From Cudoniella acicularis (lineage: Eukaryota > Ascomycota > Leotiomycetes > Helotiales > Helotiaceae), in the NCBI GenBank assembly GCA_013054445.1, contig JAAMPI010000691.1, positions 1-28,090 of the forward strand: a stretch of DNA of 28,090 bases, given 5' to 3'. Both the position numbers and the translations under genes were made by a program. Numbering within the stretch: position 1 is the first letter of the stretch; each line of letters opens with the position of its first letter. Shown here one piece after another: positions 20,698-28,090 of the stretch. The notes under the pieces were generated by a model, which worked only from the letters and a program-made list of their open reading frames with translations, did not search any database and had not been told where the DNA came from.

Positions 20698-22190
20698 CAA
20701 TCGGTTCTATAGACTGTGCGTAATCCACTAGGCCGTTTTTAGCAAAGCCGATTCGCTTAACCCCCCCTCCCTACCCTACTAAGCACACAAAATAATTATC
20801 TACTCCTTTTAAAATCTATATTATTATAGGCCGAGTATGTAAAACCTCTTAAAAAGAGCTTATACCTAAGTAGAGAGCTAAGATTTAGGGGAGATATTAT
20901 ACTAAGGAGTCTATCGAATTAATCTATCGTCTTTTTTACTATACCTACTCTACGATATCCTCCTTTATCACTAAGTATAAGAAAAAGGATCGAACTAGGT
21001 TTAAAACACTATCTTATTAGAGTACTTTAAAGAAAACCTCTAATTAGAATAACTAAGTACTTATATTGTCACAGACCTGGTTTGACGCGTCTCCCTCACC
21101 TGACGCGTCCCCCCTTGTCACGTGTCCTAGTCCGTGCTAGACTCACCTTCTATATGTAAGGCCCCTTCAGGGCCACCTCTCTTCTTCTCTCCTTAGCTTA
21201 GTTTCTTCGTGAATACAGCACCTTCTTGCAAATACGTCCCTACGTGACGTCAGGGCCCCCGTGCCTTTATAGAGCTATAACATATATAGTATATAATAAA
21301 GAATCTAAAAGAGACTCTTAAATCCCTATATATACTAAGTAAAAGTAGTTATAAGCTTTATATAACTATGGTCTAAAAAGTCCTTAAATCGTATAGAAAA
21401 GCTAAGCGTAAGCCTCGCTAAAAGCTATACCTTTGTCCTAAAAATAAGAAGAAGCGATTATACTAGTATAAGGCTAAAAAACAGATAAAAAGAAGCTATA
21501 ATAAGGTTATCTAGTCTAATAAGGTTACTTTTATAGTTAGAGAAGATAGAATAGTGATTTATGTTATATAGGGCCCTAGAGAAGAGTATTTAGATTAAAA
21601 CCTATAACCTATATTTAAATCTAGGTATATAGTAGTTAGTGTTTAGTCTTACTACTATAGTAACGAAATAGGTCTTTTAGTTATTATCTTAAAAGAAGGG
21701 CGAATAAATATATAGCGCTATTTAAAGACTTATATAAAGTAAAAGTATAAGAAGGACGTTATAGTTTAAGAAGATAATATTCTCTAGTATACTATAAAGA
21801 TAGTATAAAAGTTTTAAAAGGACCTTAATATCCTAAAGCTAGACTAGCCCTTATAGTCGCTAGATCTTTCCCTAATTAAGAACTTATAGAGGTATATTAA
21901 GAATACTTTAAGTAAGAAGTAGCACGAGATTAAAAACATCCTTAATATAGAAATAGTATTAAGAGAGTTATAGCCTAAAATTAGTACTGATTTCTTAGTT
22001 AAGTTAAATAAAAGTATATTATAATGTTTAGATATATATATTTAAAACAAGAGAGAGGCTATAAAGTATTAGAATAGCTTTAAAACTACCTAATTTAGAA
22101 GTGATTTAAGCTTATAGTTCTTGAATTATAGGTGTTTATAGTAGGGGAGGCCTGACTCGCTTAATTACGCACAGTCTATAGACCCGATTA
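20698..22190 (+). mobile_element. Tc1-type transposon, copy 2, heavily decayed and split by a solo LTR
   Basis: Starts CAATCGGTTCTATAGACTGT after TA (20696-20697) and ends with the inverse before TA (22191-22192). It is in the opposite orientation to copy 1, so the two transposase starts face each other. Without the 216 bp LTR and its 5 bp duplication it is 1272 bp. The transposase block corresponding to the preserved part of copy 1 lies at about 21780-22080 but is full of TAG/TAA/TGA codons and AT-rich, as expected after RIP. Confidence 0.92.
21067..21282. mobile_element. 216 bp solo LTR (Copia-type ends) inserted in Tc1 copy 2
   Basis: The insert begins TGTCACAGACC and ends GAGCTATAACA, with the 5-base target TATAT on both sides (21062-21066, 21283-21287). 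Copy 1 shows the uninterrupted sequence at the same place (CTTATATAACATATAATAAA on the minus strand), which confirms the boundaries. Inside are a CACGTG E-box, a TATATGTAAGG promoter-like stretch followed by a GGCCCCTTCAGGGCC inverted repeat, and TACGTGACGTCA. Its balanced base composition contrasts with the AT-rich host element, so it probably arrived after the host had decayed. Solo LTRs form by recombination between the two LTRs of a retrotransposon. Confidence 0.88.
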
Positions 22191-22192
22191 TA

Positions 22193-22564
22193 TAGAAAGA
22201 AACATTGGTCTAAGACGAGCAATAGGGGGCAACTTTTGATAGAATGTATTTAAATGAAATACAATCACCTCTCTTACGAATTGCGAGCTTAGCTTACGTC
22301 CTGTTGAGTAAACCTGACCTAACTACTCTAACTAAATTCCGTCCGCAGAGTCCGCGCAAACTACTTAATAGTAGCCTTTCAGCTAATTAAAACGGAAAGT
22401 TATATTTTCCCTGTTAAAATAAAGCTGTTAATAACTTTGTCTGAATATATCTTGAGGAGTAATTAAATTCTCTACATAGGAGGTGTGCGGAGACTAAACG
22501 AGAAAAAGGGGGGATGTTAGACCAGGGTTGGATGGCACGGGCCGCGCACAGATCCCGCGTCGTC
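22193..22564. other. Spacer upstream of pseudogene 3
   Basis: No open frame, repeat or transposon end recognised. It should hold the former promoter of the F-box gene that follows. Confidence 0.4.
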
Positions 22565-24540
22565 ATGCCTTCTCATGCAACACCAACGGCTTTCAACAAT
22601 TCAACGAGCAAGCAATAAATCGGAAAGCCGCCTAGTACGATGGCTACCGAATCTACGAGTTGGTATTCCCTGCAATGCAATTGTCTCTGTCAAGCAGAAG
22701 CTAACCGAACAATTGCAGCAGTACGTGCACCGAGTTCCCCAGAAGCCAACGCGATGCCTGCGAATGATTCGAAAGCACAGAAATATGCAACAGCAACCTT
22801 TGGACCTCCGAGTCTGCCAACTGAGCTATGGTAGAGGGTACTCAAGTATCTATCCCAGAGCGATATCAAAGCAGCGCGCGAAAGCTGGAGGACATTGACC
22901 GATATTGGATCAAGACTGCTTTTTCGGCCTTTCGTTTTTCGGCGCGATAGGGATGGTTTTGGACGGTTCAATGGCATCATGAATGCTCCGGCCTTTCCAA
23001 CTTCCATAAAATAGTTTGTTTTCGAATCAAGCCTCAAGAACGTCTACCACATGTCTCGCGACCTAGGCTTTATTTGCATGTCGACTCATAATTATGCTCT
23101 CTCAAAGAGCGATAAGGAGTATCGCCTCGAGGAACTTACGAGACTGAGGAATGAAGTAATGCAGGAATATGCCGACTGGAATCTACGATGTTTCGATGCT
23201 GCCCAAAATCATCGGAGTTCCCTGCGCATTTTTCAAGTCTTTCAGCGACTTAAATTATTAGAGCGTATTGATATTTCACGAAAATCTGTTGGATTCCGCG
23301 GCCAGATACTTTTCGGAGTTTGGACGTTGAAATTCGATAACGATTACTTCCAAAGAGCAAACAATGAATTTACTGCTATACTTTCAACATTGATCTACAC
23401 GAAATCCCGTCTGAAACACTTTAGCCACGATCACCTACCCGTGACCTTTTTCAGGCAGCCGAAAGTCGATCTTGTTCATTTTGCAAAAGCTTTCCAACAA
23501 TTACACACCCTCAATCTTACTTTTAATGCTACCGGGTGCCCCCACCAGATTTTCTGGAAAGCCCTTTCGTCATTCCTTACGTCTATTCCAGGATTGAAAG
23601 ATTTACGCTTCGGATTTGATCACATTAAAAATGGACTCATGGCTGGTGGGGATTGGTATAGCTCAGATGATACTGAACAATGGTATTTCCCCATATCGAA
23701 GTTTCTTGGACAACACACCTGGGCACAACTAGACAAGCTTAGACTGGACGGTCTTATCATTTGCGAAATGGGACTCCTTAACGTGCTTGAAAAGCATTCA
23801 GCAACATTGCAGGCTTTAGAGCTACACAAGATTGGACTTTGGAAAGGAAGTATTCGAGATTTACTTAGAGCGGTACGTGATAATTTGTCCTTGAAAAGGT
23901 TTCACGCATCTTGTTGTCTACGTGGCTTCCATACATCAGATGACCATTGGGACTTTCTACGAGCTCAGGACCCATATATGGACGTATGGTGTTCTGCGTT
24001 TACCGACTCGATGCAGAAAAACTTCAACAAATTGTGGGCCTACGAATTTGAGGCTAGTACATCGAACGGCGTCCCTTTTGAGGGTAGGAGTGTCGCTGAA
24101 ATGACCAAAATAATAGATCAGCTAGAAGCCTTTGTTGTTGGCAATGAAGATTGACCATTGCGTGACTCCCATGTCGCATTGAGGGAAAGTGACTGGGAAC
24201 ATTCAGAAGATTGCGAAGATTATGACATACATATTGAAGAAGCCCATGAAAATTGGAACGCAACTTCAACCATGGACGATGCTGAATGGGAAGAGCCCTC
24301 AGACCTTGATGTCAGCAGTGAAGGCGACGAAATTGTAGATGTTTATCGTATGGGTGTGATGAAGATGGCTATGACCACCAGGGTGATCACTATTCGGACG
24401 TTGCGGCAGACGTGGTAGGCGGCTTGAATGAAGCCGAATCTCACAGGATTGTCCTCCTGGGCATTACAAGTCGGATCCCTCGTTTCACCATCAACGAAGC
24501 AGAAGCTGAAGTCGAGGAAAGTATTGGAACGGCTGAGTAG
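22565..24540 (+). pseudogene. F-box/LRR-like family pseudogene 3, full length
   Basis: Frame 2 runs from ATG 22565 (or ATG 22640) to about 24340, interrupted by TAA 22616-22618, TAG 22832-22834, TAG 23012-23014 and TGA 24152-24154. An F-box is visible at about 22811-22950: LPTELW-stop-RVLKYLSQ, SDIKAARESWRTL, RLLFRPFVF. Then a 367-codon open stretch (23051-24154) with leucine-spaced repeats: LKLLERIDISRKS, LKHFSHDHLPVTFF, LKDLRFGFDHIKNG, LDKLRLDGLIICEMGLL. After an acidic linker a frame change near 24340 gives DEDGYDHQGDHYSDV, the same tail motif as in paralogues 1 and 2, ending at TAG 24538-24540. The ancestor probably linked Skp1 to a target protein for ubiquitination (inference). The 367-codon part could still be expressed from ATG 23051, but it would lack the F-box. 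Confidence 0.7.
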
Positions 24541-25613
24541 CTCGTAGCCTGTTACCGTCATCTTTGAGAAGGGCCTCAGCTGTTATTTCTATTTTCTATT
24601 TCTTTTGACAAGGTCAAACCACAGCGTATTGGACATATTTCGAGTTACCCTAGCATCCGTGGACTGTTTCGAGGGCAGAATTTCTTTTTCTTTCTCTAAT
24701 GTGCGTCAATATAACTATTTCAGAGTCTTTCGTGGCTACTAAAAGGAGCGACGGGGAAATGATTAGATATTCTTATTTATAGGATACTTGATGAGAATAG
24801 AGGGTTTTTGAGGAAAGCTTCTTGATCATCTTTATGTCAAATACCCCAAATGCTGCTTGAACTAAATTCAACACCTCAAATACCACTTTAGTAAAAGTTG
24901 GACAATATAAATTAATAAAGTCGTAGTCTATAAAGATTTGAATTACTCACAGTAGCTGCGATATTTAGCTTTAAAGTAAGATTACACATTTATGGATTCA
25001 TCTAAAAGAGCTATTTATACTAACATTTTCTCATTTTTAATACCCGTGAAATAGATGCATTATATAAGGTGGTATAGAGAAGGGTGTCTCGGGGTATTTA
25101 TATCTTTTTAAATGCCACTTGAGGTATTTGATGTTGTCTCTACTCAAGAACCAGCATAATGTGTGCCCGAGCTGTACGACAGACGATGAGAGCTAGAAGC
25201 CCCCAGGTTCAAAACGGAATACGGCTGGGCTTTCAGCGCCAAGACCTTCGATGGAGCCTTTCACTGAATTCCAAAGAGAGAGAATAAAAAAAATAACATG
25301 TCGAAGGTTTCTAACTATGTACGAACCGCGCCGCACGTTTATCGTGTCAAAGATAGTGGATTAATAATATGCAGCTTGGCGCCAAAGATGGGGTAAATTC
25401 CCCGCCTCGGTTCTCCGGGTCACAACCAAATCCCACAAACGCTTATGAGGGACTCACTTTATTCACTCTGCTCCATAACTGAAGATTCATTCAGAAACTG
25501 TTCGTTCACTGTTTAAGTAATCGTTCCTTCCTATTTGGGAGTCGAAGAGTGGGGTGGCGAGGTACTCTACAACTTCAATTTCGTGACCCACAACCTCACA
25601 ACAAACCACAATC
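24541..25613. other. Intergenic before the MOSC gene
   Basis: Holds the candidate small inverted-repeat element at 24837-25131 (separate entry). Nothing else was recognised. The last 150 bases before 25614 should include the MOSC gene promoter and 5' UTR; no clear TATA box was seen. Confidence 0.4.
24837..25131. repeat. Candidate 295 bp inverted-repeat element (MITE-like)
   Basis: The left end reads TCAAATACCCCAAATGC and the right end, on the minus strand, TCAAATACCTCAAGTGG. Similar CTCAAATACC and GGGGTATTT words recur just inside both ends as subterminal repeats. The interior is AT-rich and non-coding. No clear target-site duplication could be fixed, so the boundaries are approximate. Confidence 0.45.
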
Positions 25614-27026
25614 ATGTCAGCCTTAACAGGATCAGTTCCGCTTCAGAACATAACTGCGACTTGGGGAGCAGTTGCAGTTCTACTATCCCTTGTTTTCTAC
25701 TTCGTTCGCAGAGGATCCGGGGTCCAGAATTCTCTCGGCAAATCCCAGAGGCTGAAGGAGATGAGGCAGGCCTTCAAGGACATCAAAAGTCGCACAGGTG
25801 TGGGAGAGAGTGACACAAGCAAACTGGTGTGTATTCATCCGCTCTGGGCATTCTTACCAATGAAAACTGATCATATCTCAGGATTCCGCGCCAAAATCAA
25901 CTTCGATTAAAATCAGCCAGGTATGTTCGTCTCGATATCCTCGTCGCAACGACTAACTTTTTTGCAGCTCTGGATATATCCAGTTAAATCCTTGAGAGGA
26001 TGCCCTGTCTCCCAAGCTATGTTAACCAGAGAAGGGTTCTACCTGGACCGGCGCTTCATGATCCTGAAAGTCGCCGAGGAGAACCCTTTGAAAATCGAAA
26101 ACATGCACATCTCGCACCATGCAAATATGTCCCTCTTTCATCCATCAATAGAAGACGACAAGCTTCTGGTTCGCTATCGCATTCCTGGAAACTCAGAGCC
26201 GTCAGAAGATACTCTTGAAGTCCCTCTGGAACCCGAGAACTTGGAGAAATTGCAGAAACTACCGGTGAACATGCATTCGAGTCAAACGACAGCGTACGAT
26301 ATGGGTGAAGAAAGCAGCAACTGGCTTTCTGAGCGTTTCGGCTTCAAGGTTGTGTTGGCTTACTGGGGTGGGAATCCACGACCCGTGCTGGGAAATCTTC
26401 CCGGCAAAGCCCCATCCGAAGGACCAAAGTCAAAGAATGCCATTTCAAAAGTCATCAGCCAGGTTCCAGTCGTCGGATCAATTTTGGGAAGCGATGATGA
26501 TGCAGTGATCGCGTTCAACGATTGCGCACCATATCTTGTTATCACAGAGAAGTCGGTCGCGGATGTCACGTCCCGACTCCCAGACAACATAGAGATGGAC
26601 CTTACGAAATTCCGAGCAAATGTGGTTGTCAAAGGCTCCGATGCCGCATTCGAGGAAGATTTTTGGGGAGAATTGACGTTTGGTGATGATGCGAGAATTA
26701 TTCTTACTGCTAATTGTGGACGCTGCAAATCCCTCAATGTTGATTACAAAACCGGTCAGCCAGGAGCTGGCAAAGATGGGGAGGTCTTGAAACTTTTGCA
26801 GAAAGATCGCAGAGTTGATATGGGTACGAAATACAGTCCAGTATTTGGCAGGTATGGCTTTGCTAGCAAGGCTTCGGAAAGCAAGATTTTGAGGATTGGT
26901 GATGAGGTTGTGATTTCGAAGAAGAATGAGGAGAGGACAAGATTCTGTGAGTGTTCTTATTTCTTAACAAAATTGTTGACTGACGATTTTATCGTAGATT
27001 GGCCTGGTCTATCAACAAATTCCTGA
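25614..27026 (+). CDS. MOSC-domain protein, mARC-like molybdenum-cofactor enzyme with N-terminal membrane anchor
   Basis: Exons 25614..25826, 25882..25920, 25968..26946, 26998..27026; phases agree and give 419 residues. Residues about 15-32 (TWGAVAVLLSLVFYFV followed by RR) form a membrane anchor. A 39-base exon supplies the linker before LWIYPVKSLRGC, the start of the MOSC N-terminal beta barrel, followed by FYLDRRFMIL. The MOSC part contains FNDCAPYLVIT, FRANVVV and ANCGRCKSLNVD; Cys334 or Cys337 is the expected molybdenum ligand. The last short exon restores YWPGLS at the end. Family members related to mARC reduce N-hydroxylated compounds with cytochrome b5 partners on the mitochondrial outer membrane; that role here is inference. 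The start ATG has A at -3. Confidence 0.93.
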
Positions 27027-27531
27027 ATGTTGTACTAACGAAATGGAATCGAAATTGGTTTTCTTTCTCGTTGAATTTTGCGATTTCTTCAACTACTGTG
27101 CGGGTTTAGTTCCGACCTCTTCTGTACTCTCAACACATAGCCAACTTACTAGTAACTGCAGCACTCTCTTTTCGATGTTCATTCATGCTATGCCAGTGAA
27201 GGGTTTAAATTTTGATTTCCTTCAAGTCATGAGAGTAGTGGGACAACGAGAGTAACGTGACCGCGGCCCTCATTCCGCCGCGTTATGCCGAGCGGCAACC
27301 CTCCGTACCTTCCCTCCTTTATTTCCATCTCTTACCTAACTTTACCTTGGAGTCCCGAGATATCTCACATTTCCGCTGCGCTAGCCCCGTGCTTAACCCC
27401 GCATTTACGCCTCATTCGGAGGCACCTCCTTTTACATAATGTGGGGTAATGAATATATCTTCAAGGGTATCTCGATCAACACAAAATCCAAGTGAGAATC
27501 AAGCATAACTGGATCTTTAAAAAAATTGAAA
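27027..27531. other. Spacer between the MOSC and GST genes
   Basis: Contains the probable solo LTR at 27258-27436. The rest holds the MOSC 3' region and the GST promoter; no other feature recognised. Open frames at 27043-27255 and 27257-27439 lack motifs. Confidence 0.4.
27258..27436. mobile_element. Probable 179 bp solo LTR or similar GC-rich insertion
   Basis: A GC-richer block begins TGACCGCGGCCC and ends CCTCCTTTTACA (TG..CA ends) between TAACG (27253-27257) and TAATG (27437-27441), a 5-base direct repeat with one C/T difference. It has no coding capacity. TG..CA ends plus a 5 bp duplication are what a retrotransposon LTR leaves, but there is no second copy in the window to confirm the borders. 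Confidence 0.5.
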
Positions 27532-28090
27532 ATGTCGTCACCACGTCTCCTCCTCCACAGTTACTTCCGCTCCTCCTGCTCAGCACGCGTACGCATCGCC
27601 GCCCACCTGAAAGACATCCCCCTTGAATACGCATACATCCACCTCCTCAAGAAAGAACAAACCTCTACCCCATACACCACCACAAACCCCTCCGCCTCGG
27701 TCCCAACACTTACCCTGACCGACGCGAACGGCAACGAGATAATCATCAGACAATCAATCGCCATACTCGAATTCCTCGAAGAATACTTCCCAGATAAGAA
27801 ACCCCTCCTTCCTCCTGCAAGCGATGCAGCAGGCAGAGCAAGAGTGAGAGAATTAGTAAATATAATAGCGAATGATGTCCAGCCGCCAACCAACCTCCGC
27901 ATCCTCCGAAGAGTGAAAGGCCTAGGTGGGGATGAGGCTTTGTGGGCGAAGGAGATAATGACACAAGGTTTGGAGGCTTATGACAAGATTGTAGAGCGAT
28001 ATGCGGGTAAATATTCGGTGGGAGATGAGGTCACGCTGGCGGATGTGGTGTTGGCGCCTGCGGTGGAAGGGTCGTTGAGGTGGGGTGTTG
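27532..28090 (+). CDS. maiA: Maleylacetoacetate isomerase (zeta-class glutathione S-transferase), 3' end outside the window
   Basis: From ATG 27532 (A at -3) an uninterrupted frame of 186 codons runs to the window end. The thioredoxin-like glutathione domain shows HSYFRSSCSARVRIAAHLK (the zeta-class SSCS active-site loop), TNPSASVPTL and IIRQSIAILEFLEEYFP. The helical domain has NDVQPPTNLRILRRV and YSVGDEVTLADVVLAP. The family isomerises maleylacetoacetate to fumarylacetoacetate using glutathione in phenylalanine/tyrosine breakdown, in the cytosol. The residue after SSCS is Ala where Trp is usual. About 40 residues should be missing from the 3' end. No other Phe/Tyr pathway gene is next to it in this window. 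Confidence 0.92.
   Translation, partial: MSSPRLLLHSYFRSSCSARVRIAAHLKDIPLEYAYIHLLKKEQTSTPYTTTNPSASVPTLTLTDANGNEIIIRQSIAILEFLEEYFPDKKPLLPPASDAAGRARVRELVNIIANDVQPPTNLRILRRVKGLGGDEALWAKEIMTQGLEAYDKIVERYAGKYSVGDEVTLADVVLAPAVEGSLRWGV

Noticed and set aside
26360..26737. 125-codon antisense frame inside the MOSC gene
   Set aside because: Shadow of the conserved MOSC coding sequence on the other strand.
27561..27902. 113-codon antisense frame over the GST gene
   Set aside because: Shadow of the GST frame, which has clear zeta-class motifs and a good start.

Overview
The window looks like nuclear DNA of a filamentous ascomycete (Pezizomycotina; Leotiomycetes-like gene content is my guess, the genus cannot be read from here). 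The reasons are: genes split by short 45-158 bp GT..AG introns with CTAAC/CTAAT-type branch sites, fungal-only families (HET, F-box/LRR-like, fungal rhodopsin-domain membrane protein), and AT-rich transposon remains whose stop codons look like C-to-T/G-to-A decay (RIP-like). No bacterial operon, CRISPR array, tRNA or rRNA was recognised.

Layout. 1-375: end of a decayed Tc1/mariner transposase. 508-762: fragment of an unknown gene. 866-2839 (minus): broken HET gene. 3328-3855: a 528 bp TA-flanked MITE. 3982-4901: broken gene for a single-pass, Ser/Thr-rich membrane protein. 6308-6475: a second copy of the HET pseudogene's tail. 6603-9067 (minus): intact 8-exon DUF2235/Tle1-type hydrolase. 9385-9896: hAT-type MITE. 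10444-11644 (minus): acyl-CoA thioesterase whose spliced product ends in the peroxisomal signal SKL. 12405-13619 (minus): rhodopsin-domain membrane protein. 13620-15997: empty. 15998-24540: a repeat nest with two Tc1 elements in opposite orientation (16000-17309, 20698-22190), the second split by a solo LTR, and three related F-box/LRR-like pseudogenes. 25614-27026: intact MOSC-domain (mARC-like) gene. 27258-27436: probable second solo LTR. 27532-end: maleylacetoacetate isomerase-type GST, cut by the window edge.

The intact genes are ordinary and functionally unrelated (lipid thioester hydrolysis in peroxisomes, molybdenum-cofactor protein, Phe/Tyr catabolism, a serine hydrolase, a membrane protein). 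They stand as islands among decayed self-recognition and F-box-type genes and small transposons. I see no convincing new multi-gene system. The most interesting items are the nested transposon/F-box cluster, the splice-dependent peroxisomal signal, and several well-delimited MITEs and solo LTRs with readable target-site duplications.
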